DNA of 64,000 nucleotides from Rhodococcoides fascians A25f (GTDB taxonomy: Bacteria > Actinomycetota > Actinomycetes > Mycobacteriales > Mycobacteriaceae): assembly GCF_000760935.2 (NCBI RefSeq), contig NZ_CP049744.1, forward strand, positions 1,302,001-1,366,000. Direction: 5' to 3'. Both the position numbers and the translations under genes were made by a program. Positions 34,311-42,399 of this stretch are shown here, piece by piece. Numbering within the stretch: position 1 is the stretch's first letter; every line of letters begins with the position of its first letter. The notes under the pieces are model-generated. The model ran no database searches, had not been told where the DNA came from, and saw nothing but the letters and a program-made list of their open reading frames with translations.

Positions 34311-35186
34311 GTGACGGTCGAGAGGGTGGGGATCGTCGGAGCCGGGCAGATGGGGGCAGGAATCGCGGAGGTCTGCGCCCGCGCACACGTCGACGTGTTG
34401 GTGTACGAGCAGACTCGCGAACTCGCGTCGGCCGGTCGCAGCCGCATCCTGCAATCGCTCGACCGTGGTGTCAGCAGCGGCAAGATCACCGAACGTGAAC
34501 GTGAGCAAGCAGCTTGCAGCCTGCGTTTCACCTCCGATCTCGCAGACTTCGCCGACCGTCAACTCGTCGTCGAAGCGGTACTCGAGGACGAGAAGATCAA
34601 GGCCGACATTTTCGCCGAGCTCGACGCCGTGGTGATTGATCCCGGTGCCGTACTTGCCTCGAACACCTCCTCCATTCCCATCACGACGCTCGGATCTGCC
34701 ACCACGGCCCCGAACCGAATCGTCGGACTGCATTTCTTCAACCCGGTACCGGTACTGCCGCTCGTCGAGCTCGTCACCACCGATGCGACCTCCGAGGCAG
34801 TTGCCGACCGCGCCGAAAGGTTCGCCGGCGACATCCTCGGCAAGCAGGTGGTGCGCTCCGCAGACCGCTCGGGCTTTGTCGTCAATGCACTGCTCGTGCC
34901 GTATCTGCTCTCGGCCATTCGGATGGTCGAATCCGGATTCGCCACCAAAGAAGACGTCGACAAGGCAACCGTGCTGGGACTCGCACACCCGATGGGGCCG
35001 CTTGCACTCGCCGATCTGATCGGCCTCGACACCGTGAAAGCCATTGCAGATTCGATGCACTCCGAGTTCGCGGAGCCGTTGTTCGCCGCCCCTTCGCTGC
35101 TGTTGCGCATGGTGGAGGCAGGGCAGGTGGGCAAGAAGTCCGGAGCCGGGTTCTATCGCTACGAGAACGGCCGGGTCGCAAAGTAG
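34311..35186 (+). CDS. fadB2: 3-hydroxybutyryl-CoA dehydrogenase
   Basis: A 291-residue single-function 3-hydroxyacyl-CoA dehydrogenase. VGIVGAGQMGAGIAEVC is the NAD site near residue 6, ASNTSSIPI near 120 and GLHFFNPVPVLPLVELV near 137 contain the catalytic Ser/His region, and HPMGPLALADLIGLDT lies in the C-terminal helical domain. It interconverts acetoacetyl-CoA and 3-hydroxybutyryl-CoA. GTG 34311 follows GGCTAGGAG. It follows aceA as in M. tuberculosis (Rv0467-Rv0468), hence the symbol. Confidence 0.93.
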   Translation: MTVERVGIVGAGQMGAGIAEVCARAHVDVLVYEQTRELASAGRSRILQSLDRGVSSGKITEREREQAACSLRFTSDLADFADRQLVVEAVLEDEKIKADIFAELDAVVIDPGAVLASNTSSIPITTLGSATTAPNRIVGLHFFNPVPVLPLVELVTTDATSEAVADRAERFAGDILGKQVVRSADRSGFVVNALLVPYLLSAIRMVESGFATKEDVDKATVLGLAHPMGPLALADLIGLDTVKAIADSMHSEFAEPLFAAPSLLLRMVEAGQVGKKSGAGFYRYENGRVAK

Positions 35187-35251
35187 CCGCCGTCTCGTAG
35201 CGCTATTGTCGTTTTGCCAGTTCAACCACGTCGATCGCAGGGAGCGCGTCA

Positions 35252-35527
35252 GTGAGCAAGTCCAAGAAGTCGAACGGTCTGGTCACCAAGGCATTCGGAA
35301 TCGGATTGGCCGCCACCGGCGCCGCCCACTTCGTGGTCCCCGAGGCCTTCGAGGGAATCACCAAGCTCCCGTTCCCGAAGGACACGCGAACCTGGATCAG
35401 TCGCAACGGTGCCACCGAATTGGCAGTCGGCGTCGCGATCGCGTACCCCAAGACTCGCAAGATCGGACTGATCGGTCTGGGTGCTTACGGTCTGTGGCTC
35501 GGAGCGAACATCGCCAAGAACGGCTGA
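35252..35527 (+). CDS. Small membrane protein, hypothetical
   Basis: A 91-residue protein with a lysine-rich start (SKSKKSNG) and two or three hydrophobic segments (about 10-27, 54-64, 69-86) including GIGLAATGAAHFVVPEAFEG. The GAAHF pattern recalls DoxX-like or related small membrane proteins, but the match is weak. GTG 35252 follows AGGGAGCG. It is 65 bp downstream of the hydroxyacyl-CoA dehydrogenase and may share its transcript. Function unknown. Confidence 0.7.
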   Translation: MSKSKKSNGLVTKAFGIGLAATGAAHFVVPEAFEGITKLPFPKDTRTWISRNGATELAVGVAIAYPKTRKIGLIGLGAYGLWLGANIAKNG

Positions 35528-35623
35528 CGTTACTGTTGCGAACGACTCGTTTAGCCCAGGAATAGCCTGGTCGAAGCGGTAGCTGTGTTGCGCTTACACA
35601 GATGCGTAGGTAGCAATGTAGTT

Positions 35624-36664
35624 ATGACTTCAGCTACCGCTTACCAGGCCACCGCTCCTGACGCTCCGCTCGAGAAGGCGACGATCGAGCGACGCGCTCT
35701 CGGCCCCAACGACATCCTCATCGACGTCAAGTTCGCCGGCATCTGCCACTCCGACATCCACACCGCTCGCAACGAGTGGGGCGGCACCACGTACCCGGTC
35801 GTTCCCGGGCACGAGATCGCCGGCATCGTTGCCGAGGTCGGCACCGATGTGACCAGCCGCAAGGTGGGCGACCGCGTCGGCGTCGGCTGTTTCGTGGACT
35901 CCTGCGGCGAGTGCGAGGCATGCAAGGACGGCGACGAGCAGTACTGCACCAAGGGCGTCGTCCAGACCTACAACTCGACGACCTACGAGGGTGAGTTCAC
36001 CAACGGTGGTTACTCCACCCAGATCGTCGTCACGGAGAAGTTCGTGCTCGGCATCCCCGAGGGCGTCGAGCTCGATGTCGCGGCACCACTGCTGTGCGCA
36101 GGCATCACGCTGTACTCGCCGCTCAAGCACTGGGGAGCGGGCCCCGACAAGAAGGTCGCCATCATCGGCATGGGCGGCCTCGGACACATCGGCGTCAAGA
36201 TCGCCCACGCCATGGGTGCACACGTCACCGTGCTGAGCCAGACGGACGCGAAGGAAGCCGACGGCAAGGCCTACGGTGCCGACGAGTACTACGCCACCAA
36301 GGACACCTCCGCGCTCAAGGATCTGCAGGGCAAGTTCGACCTGATCCTCAACACCGTGTCCGCGAACCTGCCCATGGGCAAGTACCTGGGACTGCTGGCC
36401 CGCAACGGCACCCTCGTCGAGCTCGGCGTTCCCGAGAAGCCCCTCGAGGTGCCCGCATTCAACCTGCTGGCCAACCGCCGGTCGTTCGCAGGCTCCATGG
36501 TCGGCGGCATCGCCGAGACCCAGGAAATGCTGGACTTCTGCGCCGAGCACCACATCGGTGCCGAGATCGAGGTCATTCCGGCCGAGAAGATCAACGAGGC
36601 ATACGACCGCGTCGTCAAGTCCGACGTGCGCTACCGCTTCGTGATCGACGCAGCGACGTTCTGA
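35624..36664 (+). CDS. adhC: NADP-dependent alcohol dehydrogenase AdhC
   Basis: A 346-residue zinc alcohol dehydrogenase of the cinnamyl/YahK group. GICHSDIH (with catalytic-zinc Cys) near residue 39, GHEIAG near 61, the structural zinc set [15 protein letters not shown], and the NADP site [12 protein letters not shown] are all visible. It reduces aliphatic and aromatic aldehydes to alcohols. It closely resembles mycobacterial AdhC in length and sequence. ATG 35624; the longer frame upstream starts in the promoter. A perfect 13-bp terminator separates it from ppk2. Confidence 0.92.
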   Translation: MTSATAYQATAPDAPLEKATIERRALGPNDILIDVKFAGICHSDIHTARNEWGGTTYPVVPGHEIAGIVAEVGTDVTSRKVGDRVGVGCFVDSCGECEACKDGDEQYCTKGVVQTYNSTTYEGEFTNGGYSTQIVVTEKFVLGIPEGVELDVAAPLLCAGITLYSPLKHWGAGPDKKVAIIGMGGLGHIGVKIAHAMGAHVTVLSQTDAKEADGKAYGADEYYATKDTSALKDLQGKFDLILNTVSANLPMGKYLGLLARNGTLVELGVPEKPLEVPAFNLLANRRSFAGSMVGGIAETQEMLDFCAEHHIGAEIEVIPAEKINEAYDRVVKSDVRYRFVIDAATF

Positions 36665-36693
36665 TCCACGTCACGTTCTACCGAGCATGAAAA

Positions 36694-36726
36694 GAAGGGC
36701 CCGCGACCATACGTCGCGGGCCCTTC
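36694..36726. terminator. Bidirectional terminator between adhC and ppk2
   Basis: GAAGGGCCCGCGA (36694-36706) and its exact reverse complement (36714-36726) flank a 7-nt loop, with A-rich bases before and TCTTT after. It serves both convergent genes. Confidence 0.9.
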
Positions 36727-36730
36727 TCTT

Positions 36731-37588
36731 TCAGCTCTCGGCGAGACGCTTCTTCTCGAGCTCGACGTCGAAATCGGGTGCGGGCCAATCGAGATCGAGC
36801 TGCTCGAGTGCGTCGATCAAGATCTCGGTGACAGCCAAGCGGCTGTACCACTTACGGTCGGCCGGCACGACATACCAGGGTGCGTGATCGGTATCCGTGC
36901 GATCGAGAACCCGCTGATACGCCGTCCGGTACTGCGGTAGGAAACCACGCTCGGTGACGTCACCCGGGTTGTACTTCCAGTACTTGTCCGGCCGATCGAG
37001 CCGTTCTTGCAAACGCTTCTTCTGCTCGTCCGCCGAGACGAACAACGCGACCTTGACCACGATGGTCCCCTCGTCGGTCAACTCTTTCTCGAAAGCGTTG
37101 ATCTCGTCGAACCGCTTCTCCCACACCTCTCGTGGCACCAGATCGTGGACCGCGACGACGAGTACGTCCTCGTAGTGGGAGCGATCGAACACCCCGATCC
37201 GTCCGGCCCGCGGCAGTGCCTTTCGGATGCGCCACAGGTAATGGTGTTGCTTCTCCTGCTGCGTCGGAACTCCGAACGACGCCAGGTCCACGCCTTGCGG
37301 ATCGACCATTCCGATGACGTGCTTGACCATCCCGCCCTTGCCCGCGGTATCCATGCCCTGCAGCACCAACAGAACCGATCGACTGTCACCGGTTCGGCCG
37401 TGTGCGTAGAGCTTCTCCTGCAGCGCGGCCAGGACCGCGCCGCGCTCTTCGAGGACGTCGTTGCCGTGTGCCTTCTTGCCGTCGAAACCCGGTGTAGCCG
37501 TGAAATCGATGTCCTCCACGCGTGGAGAGGCACTGGCGCGCAGCACATCGACGGGAGATTGCGTCCACAATTTCGACTTGTCGGCCAT
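36731..37588 (-). CDS. ppk2: Polyphosphate kinase 2 family protein
   Basis: A 285-residue PPK2. Walker A GMDTAGKGG near residue 78 and the lid/Walker B sequence FDRSHYEDVLV near 134 identify polyphosphate-dependent nucleotide phosphotransferases (polyP to ADP or AMP/GDP). A single PPK2 domain of this length is class I- or III-like; nucleotide preference cannot be told. ATG 37588, 33 bp from the divergent split-barrel protein. Cytoplasmic. Confidence 0.92.
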   Translation of the reverse strand: MADKSKLWTQSPVDVLRASASPRVEDIDFTATPGFDGKKAHGNDVLEERGAVLAALQEKLYAHGRTGDSRSVLLVLQGMDTAGKGGMVKHVIGMVDPQGVDLASFGVPTQQEKQHHYLWRIRKALPRAGRIGVFDRSHYEDVLVVAVHDLVPREVWEKRFDEINAFEKELTDEGTIVVKVALFVSADEQKKRLQERLDRPDKYWKYNPGDVTERGFLPQYRTAYQRVLDRTDTDHAPWYVVPADRKWYSRLAVTEILIDALEQLDLDWPAPDFDVELEKKRLAES

Positions 37589-37621
37589 GACCGATGAGAC
37601 TACTTCTCTACGATGGAATGC

Positions 37622-38083
37622 ATGGCCCCTACGATTGCAAAAGCTGAATCCGCAACGCGTGAGCAGCTACTCGAGTTCGTCTCTCCGCGTCATCACCACA
37701 CGTTGATCACCCGCAAACGCGACGACGGTCTGCAGGTCTCACCGGTGTCCGCGGGAGTGGACTCCGAGGGCCGCATAGTGATCGCCACGTATCCCGAGCG
37801 TGCGAAAGTGCTGAACATTCGCCGCAATTCGGCCGTCACGGTGTTGGTGCACAGCGACGATTGGAACGGCGACTACGTGCAGGTCGACGGTACGGCCGAG
37901 ATCATCGATCTACCCGACGCCGTCGAGCCACTGGTGGAGTACTTCCGCAGCATCGCCGGCGAGCACTCGGATTGGGACGAGTACCGCGCGGCGATGGTGA
38001 AGCAGGGAAAGTCGTTGATACGCATCGTGATCGACACCTGGGGCCCGATCGCCGCGGGTGGCTTCCCGCCAGGGAGAGTGTGA
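37622..38083 (+). CDS. PPOX-class (F420/FMN) split-barrel protein
   Basis: A 153-residue flavin/deazaflavin-binding split barrel of the pyridoxamine-oxidase-like FDOR-B kind. LLEFVSPRHHHTLITRKRDD opens the domain, and GLQVSPVSAGVDSEGRIVI and WNGDYVQVDGTAEII are the barrel strands lining the cofactor site. F420 use is likely in actinobacteria but not proven. ATG 37622 is used; an ATG three codons upstream is possible. Its stop codon lies in the first unit of a GTGTGACAAGC tandem repeat. Confidence 0.83.
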   Translation: MAPTIAKAESATREQLLEFVSPRHHHTLITRKRDDGLQVSPVSAGVDSEGRIVIATYPERAKVLNIRRNSAVTVLVHSDDWNGDYVQVDGTAEIIDLPDAVEPLVEYFRSIAGEHSDWDEYRAAMVKQGKSLIRIVIDTWGPIAAGGFPPGRV

Positions 38084-38172
38084 CAAGCCCCCGGGAAGAG
38101 TGTGACAAGCCCGCCAGGGAGGGTGTGACAAGCACCCCCCCGGGGAGGGTGTGACGATCCCCGGGGGCTTGT
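38078..38172. repeat. GTGTGACAAGC tandem repeat with inverted arms
   Basis: GTGTGACAAGC occurs at 38078, 38100 and 38123, and a variant GTGTGACGATC at 38149, spaced 22, 23 and 26 bp, each preceded by a G-rich run. ACAAGCCCCCGGG (38083-38095) and its exact complement (38160-38172) could close a long hairpin. It lies between convergent genes and overlaps one stop codon. Confidence 0.75.
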
Positions 38173-38175
38173 GAT

Positions 38176-39165
38176 CTAGCCCTTCAGTGGTGCTGCGAAC
38201 AGTGGTACGGCGTTTTCCAGTGCGTATCGGGTGCCCGCGACCGAGGCGGCCGAGAATGCGTTGGACAGGTTCTGGTCGCCGAGTACGACGAGGCGTCCGT
38301 CGCGTGCGGACGGCAGGCCCTGGATGGACGGGTTGTCGGTGATCACCTCGGGTCCGGTGCCGATGGGGAACATGACGGTGAGGTCGGCGTCGAGGGCGGC
38401 GACGTTCTCCTCGGACAGTTCGATGCTGAACGCTCCCGGCTTGGCGAGATCCTGGACGGCCGGGGTGTTCGTCAGGCCGAGGGACTCGAGGAAGTCGACG
38501 CGGGTGTCGCCGCGCACGTAGGCACCGATCTGTCCGCTGTAGAGCGTGCCCACGGCGACGGTCTTGTTCGCGAACTCCGGGTTGGCGGACACGGTGTCGT
38601 CGAAGAGCGCCTTGGTGTCGTCGACGAGTTTCTTGCCCTCGTCGACCTTGCCGAGCGCTTGGGCGACGATGTCGGTCTGCCCGTCCCAGGTGGTGCCGTA
38701 GGCGACGTCGGTTCCCGGTGGTGCCGCGACGGTGGGTGCGATGTCGGACAGCTGGTCGTACACGGCCTTGTCGTTGGTGCTGCGCGTCCAGAGGATCAGG
38801 TCCGGTGCCAGAGCCGCGACCGATTCCATGTCGACGTCGAAGGTGCCGACGATCGTGGGGTCGGTGTCGTAGGACTCGTCGACCCACGGGCCCAAGCCGT
38901 TTCCGCCGACGCCGAGCCAGTCGCTGGCTCCGACAGGTTGTACACCCAGAGCCAGAGCTGTTTCGGCATCGGACCAACCGAGCGCCACCACGCGCTGGGG
39001 GTTTGCCGGCACTTCGACGTCGCCGAACATGTCGGTGACGACGATTCCGCCGGCCTCGGAGGGATCGGCGCTGTCGCCGTCACCGGCGTCGGAGCTGCAT
39101 GCGGTCAGGGCGAGAGCGAAGGCGAGGGCTGCCGCAGGCAGAGCCAACGAACGAGAAATGCGCAT
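38176..39165 (-). CDS. Iron-siderophore ABC transporter substrate-binding lipoprotein
   Basis: A 329-residue FecB/FepB-type lipoprotein. Signal peptide MRISRSLALPAAALAFALAL ends with lipobox LTAC; the mature protein opens with EVPANPQRVVALGWSDAETALAL, typical of ferric-siderophore binders. No transporter genes are adjacent. ATG 39165 is preceded by an IdeR-like box that overlaps the junction with the upstream gene. It shares fold but little sequence with the lipoprotein at 4094-5017. Confidence 0.85.
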   Translation of the reverse strand: MRISRSLALPAAALAFALALTACSSDAGDGDSADPSEAGGIVVTDMFGDVEVPANPQRVVALGWSDAETALALGVQPVGASDWLGVGGNGLGPWVDESYDTDPTIVGTFDVDMESVAALAPDLILWTRSTNDKAVYDQLSDIAPTVAAPPGTDVAYGTTWDGQTDIVAQALGKVDEGKKLVDDTKALFDDTVSANPEFANKTVAVGTLYSGQIGAYVRGDTRVDFLESLGLTNTPAVQDLAKPGAFSIELSEENVAALDADLTVMFPIGTGPEVITDNPSIQGLPSARDGRLVVLGDQNLSNAFSAASVAGTRYALENAVPLFAAPLKG

Positions 39166-39181
39166 AGGGCACGCTAACCTA
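39165..39181 (-). promoter_or_regulatory. Putative DtxR/IdeR box
   Basis: On the minus strand TAGGTTAGCGTGCCCTA has one good half (TAGGTTAG) and one degenerate half of the DtxR/IdeR consensus. It fills the 16-bp gap between the PfpI gene and the siderophore-binding gene, so an iron-controlled start here would be leaderless or nearly so. Confidence 0.45.
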
Positions 39182-39727
39182 TCAAGCGGCGAAATGCTCC
39201 ACAATCTTCGCGCAGAAGGCCGGTAGGTCGTCCGGGTTCCGGCTCGAGACCAGGTTGCCGTCCACGACTACTTCCTCGTCGACGACCGTCCCGCCTGCGT
39301 TGCGGATGTCGGTGCGGATGCTCGGGTAGGACGTCAACGTTCGTCCCTTCAGCACGTCGGCTTCGACGAGCGTCCAGGCTCCGTGGCAGATCACGCCCAC
39401 CGGCTTGCCTGCGGCGACGAGATCACGCACGAAGGCAACCGCCTCGGCGTCGACGCGGAGTTGATCGGGGTTGGTGGTTCCGCCGGGCAGGATCAGCGCA
39501 TCGAAGTCATTGGCCGAGACGTCGGCGACGACGCGATCGACCGTGAAGGTGTCGGCGGCATGGACGTCGCTCTCCATCGCTTGGATGTCGCCGTGGTCCA
39601 GTGAAACCAATGTGACTGTGGCTCCGGCATTTTCGACGGCTTCACGCGGCTGCACCAGCTCGACTTGCTCGACGCCGTCGGTAGCGAGAATGGCGATGCG
39701 GCGTCCGGTCAAGGTATCGGTAGTCAT
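39182..39727 (-). CDS. DJ-1/PfpI-family protein
   Basis: A 181-residue class I glutamine amidotransferase-like protein. ALILPGGTTNPDQL and the nucleophile elbow VICHGAW (Cys-His) are typical of PfpI/YhbO-type proteins, implicated in glyoxal or protein-glycation defence or proteolysis. ATG 39727. Immediately upstream of the siderophore-binding gene with a 16-bp gap, though the intervening iron box suggests a separate promoter. Confidence 0.88.
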   Translation of the reverse strand: MTTDTLTGRRIAILATDGVEQVELVQPREAVENAGATVTLVSLDHGDIQAMESDVHAADTFTVDRVVADVSANDFDALILPGGTTNPDQLRVDAEAVAFVRDLVAAGKPVGVICHGAWTLVEADVLKGRTLTSYPSIRTDIRNAGGTVVDEEVVVDGNLVSSRNPDDLPAFCAKIVEHFAA

Positions 39728-39772
39728 ATCTGTTCGAATGTCCGACCGAGCCGATTCTCAAACTGACGAGCG

Positions 39773-40510
39773 TCAGGACTCGTTCGGCTCGTCGACCAGC
39801 GGGTGCGGTTGTGATTTGAATTTGGCGGGGGAGCCGTCGGCCATCGCGACCCCGTGGATTCCGCCCCACATCATCATGCAGAGGTAATCGATCAGATCGT
39901 CCGCCGACATGGATTTGTTGGAAATCCACCAGTGTGTTGCCAACTGGACCGCGCCGACGATGGCGAAGGCCCACGGCACCGATCCGCCGGAATCCATCTC
40001 GCGCTGACGGAGTCGCTCACCGAGGACGGTGGAGAGCAGTTCGGCGATCATCCGCTCGGACTCGGCGACGACGTCGCGGTTGTTGCCCGCGTTGTTCGCC
40101 ATGACGTAGAGGTACACCTCGGGATCGGTGGCGACGGTCTCGACGTAGGCGGTCACCACCACACGGGTGAGCTCGTACTCGTCGAGTTCGTGCGAGATGG
40201 CGGCGTAGATCCGCGGGGCGAGCGTCGTCTCGACGTACCGCGACATGGTGGCGCTGGTCAGATCGTTCTTGTCGGTGAAGTACCGGTAGAGCACCGTCTT
40301 CGAGATACCGATCTCCGACGCGATCTCGTCCATTCCGATCTCGCGGCCGCGCAACCGGATCGCGGCCAACGTGCCGTCGACGAGTTCCTCGCGTCGAGCG
40401 ATCTTGTGTTCGCGCCACCGACGTTTGCGGCCGTCCGGCTTCTCGGCCTTGGGCTTCTCCTCGTTCGGCTCGGACTCGCCCAGCTTTGCCTCCGTCGTAT
40501 TTCTCGCCAC
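39773..40510 (-). CDS. TetR-family regulator
   Basis: A 245-residue regulator with a charged N-terminal extension rich in Glu and Lys (residues 8-38) before the HTH (IGMDEIASEIGISKTVLYRY). The C-terminal domain is large and helical with a hydrophobic segment near 175 (PWAFAIVGAVQLATHWWI). GTG 40510 gives MARNTTEAKLG. It is divergent from the DUF445 gene, as in M. tuberculosis Rv0472c-Rv0473, and may control that block. Confidence 0.83.
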   Translation of the reverse strand: MARNTTEAKLGESEPNEEKPKAEKPDGRKRRWREHKIARREELVDGTLAAIRLRGREIGMDEIASEIGISKTVLYRYFTDKNDLTSATMSRYVETTLAPRIYAAISHELDEYELTRVVVTAYVETVATDPEVYLYVMANNAGNNRDVVAESERMIAELLSTVLGERLRQREMDSGGSVPWAFAIVGAVQLATHWWISNKSMSADDLIDYLCMMMWGGIHGVAMADGSPAKFKSQPHPLVDEPNES

Positions 40511-40583
40511 AACTCCACCCTATGCGCCTTCTCCGACACCATTGCAGGCCGTGTCCGGTTGATCCGACACATTTCTGGGCACA

Positions 40584-41858
40584 ATGTCGGTTGTGCAGCT
40601 CATGAACTTCGATGACGACACCAAGCGTCGCGACCTCCGCAAGATGAAAACGGTCGCGACGGGCTTTCTCGTCTTCGCATCCATCGTCTACCTGTTCTGT
40701 CGGTGGCAGGAGTCGACGGGTGCGGGCGCGTGGGTGGGGTACGTACGCGCGGCGTCCGAGGCGGGAATGGTGGGCGCGCTCGCGGACTGGTTCGCGGTGA
40801 CCGCACTGTTCAAGCATCCGCTGGGCATCCCGATTCCCCACACGGCGTTGATCAAGAAGAAGAAGGACCAGCTGGGTGCAAGCCTGAGCTCGTTCGTCGG
40901 CAGTAATTTCCTTGCGCCCGAGGTGGTGTCGGAGAAGGTTGCGTCGGCGCAGGTTCCGTTGCGGTTGGGTACCTGGCTCGCCCAGCCCGACAATGCCGAA
41001 CGTGTTGCGGCGGAGGCGGCGACGGTGCTGCACGGTGTGGTCGACGTGCTCAACGACGAGGACATCACCGCGGTGATCGACAGCACCATCGTGCGCCGAC
41101 TCGCCGATCCGCAGTGGGGGCCGCCCATCGGCCGCATTCTCGACGAGTTGCTCCGCGAGAACCGCCAATTGCCGCTGATCGACATGCTGGCCGAGCGGGC
41201 TCATCAGTGGGCTCTGGGCAGCCAGGAAATGATCGATCGCGTCGTGGCCCGGGACTCCCCGAACTGGTCGCCGAAGTTCGTCGACACCTTGCTCGGCGAG
41301 AAGGTCTACAAGGAGCTCGTCGAGTTCACCTGGAAGATCAGGTCCAACCCCGAGCACGACGTGCGTCTTGCCGCCAACAAGTTCCTGATCGACTACGCCA
41401 ACGATCTGCAGCACGACCCGACCACCATCGAGAAGGCCGAGAAGCTCAAGGCGCAGATCATGGGCCGCGAGGAGATCACCGGTCTGGCTGCGGCCACCTG
41501 GAAGGTCGCCAAGCGTCTGATCACCGAGTCGGTCGACGATCCCACGAGTACGTTGCGCACCAAGATCAAGGAGAACACCGTCAACTTCGGAATTCGTCTC
41601 CGTGATGATGACGAATTGCGCGGGAAGGCCGACGGTTGGCTGCTCGGCGGAGCGCGGTACATCGCTGCGAACTATGCGGACGAGATCACCACGATCATCG
41701 GCGACACCGTTGCTCGGTGGGATGCAGAGGAAGCGAGCAAGAAGATCGAACTGCAGGTCGGACGTGATCTTCAGTTCATTCGAATCAACGGAACCGTCGT
41801 CGGATCCATCGCCGGACTGGCCATCTACACGATCTCGGATCTGATCTTCGGGCACTAG
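40584..41858 (+). CDS. DUF445 membrane protein
   Basis: A 424-residue DUF445 protein: an N-terminal membrane helix (about 27-45, TGFLVFASIVYLFCRW), the conserved GMVGALADWFAVTALFKHPLG near 58-78, a long charged alpha-helical middle, and a C-terminal membrane helix near 400-420 (VVGSIAGLAIYTISDLIFG). Members are of unknown function; the E. coli relative is called YjiN. ATG 40584 or 40602 both possible. Starts the DUF445 - XRE - hbhA block. Confidence 0.85.
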   Translation: MSVVQLMNFDDDTKRRDLRKMKTVATGFLVFASIVYLFCRWQESTGAGAWVGYVRAASEAGMVGALADWFAVTALFKHPLGIPIPHTALIKKKKDQLGASLSSFVGSNFLAPEVVSEKVASAQVPLRLGTWLAQPDNAERVAAEAATVLHGVVDVLNDEDITAVIDSTIVRRLADPQWGPPIGRILDELLRENRQLPLIDMLAERAHQWALGSQEMIDRVVARDSPNWSPKFVDTLLGEKVYKELVEFTWKIRSNPEHDVRLAANKFLIDYANDLQHDPTTIEKAEKLKAQIMGREEITGLAAATWKVAKRLITESVDDPTSTLRTKIKENTVNFGIRLRDDDELRGKADGWLLGGARYIAANYADEITTIIGDTVARWDAEEASKKIELQVGRDLQFIRINGTVVGSIAGLAIYTISDLIFGH

Positions 41859-41888
41859 TGCTAGCAGAGTGCTTGCAATAGTTAGCAC
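41852..41888. promoter_or_regulatory. Repeat cluster upstream of the XRE gene
   Basis: The palindrome GCACTAGTGC (41852-41861) is followed by AGTGCTAGCA (41857-41866), AGTGCTTGCA (41869-41878) and the inverted GTTAGCAC (41881-41888). The repeats overlap the DUF445 stop and precede the XRE gene. They look like multiple half-sites for one regulator, possibly the XRE protein itself. Confidence 0.45.
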
Positions 41889-41931
41889 CCTTCGGTACCG
41901 TCCAGTAGGACACCGAAAACAGGAGGCCGAG

Positions 41932-42399
41932 ATGGCCGAGAACGAGGGGGATCTGGTCGCCAAGGCGACCGAGGCGACGCAGGTTGTCGCCGAGGCGGGG
42001 GATCTTGTCGCTTCAGTCGTAACGACTGCAGCGCAGGACATCGGGAGCTACATCCGGTCGCAGCGGGAAGCCGCTCAGGTATCCATGCGGCAACTCGCCA
42101 GTCGGGCCGGAGTGAGCAACCCCTACCTGAGCCAGATCGAACGCGGACTGCGCAACCCGTCCGCAGAAGTACTAGCGCAGATAGCCAAGGGTCTGCGCGT
42201 CTCCTCGGAGGTGCTGTACGTCCGGGCCGGGATCTTGGAAGCGCGTCCCCACGGTCCGGTGCGCGAAGCTCTGCTCGGCGATGAGCACATCACCGAACGG
42301 CAGAAGCAAGTGCTGATCGAGATCTACGACTCGTTCTGTCGTGAGAACGAGTCGACGCAAGAGCCCGAACCCGACGAACAGGAGACACCCGATGTCTGA
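41932..42399 (+). CDS. XRE-family regulator (Rv0474-like)
   Basis: A 155-residue protein with an N-terminal helical extension (residues 1-35), a Cro/C1 HTH at about 45-95 (SMRQLASRAGVSNPYLSQIE) and a charged, Glu-rich tail. ATG 41932 has AGGAGG at 41921-41926; the longer frame upstream lacks support. Its TGA overlaps the ATG of hbhA by 8 nt, so it is cotranscribed with hbhA, the same order as Rv0474-Rv0475 in M. tuberculosis. Confidence 0.87.
   Translation: MAENEGDLVAKATEATQVVAEAGDLVASVVTTAAQDIGSYIRSQREAAQVSMRQLASRAGVSNPYLSQIERGLRNPSAEVLAQIAKGLRVSSEVLYVRAGILEARPHGPVREALLGDEHITERQKQVLIEIYDSFCRENESTQEPEPDEQETPDV

Noticed and set aside
38078..38172. CRISPR array
   Set aside because: Units are 22-26 bp apart with almost no unique spacer between them, and no cas gene is nearby; it is a short tandem repeat at a gene end.
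41859..41888. CIRCE heat-shock element upstream of the XRE gene
   Set aside because: GTGCTA and TTAGCAC pieces are present, but not in the TTAGCACTC-N9-GAGTGCTAA order and no chaperone gene follows.
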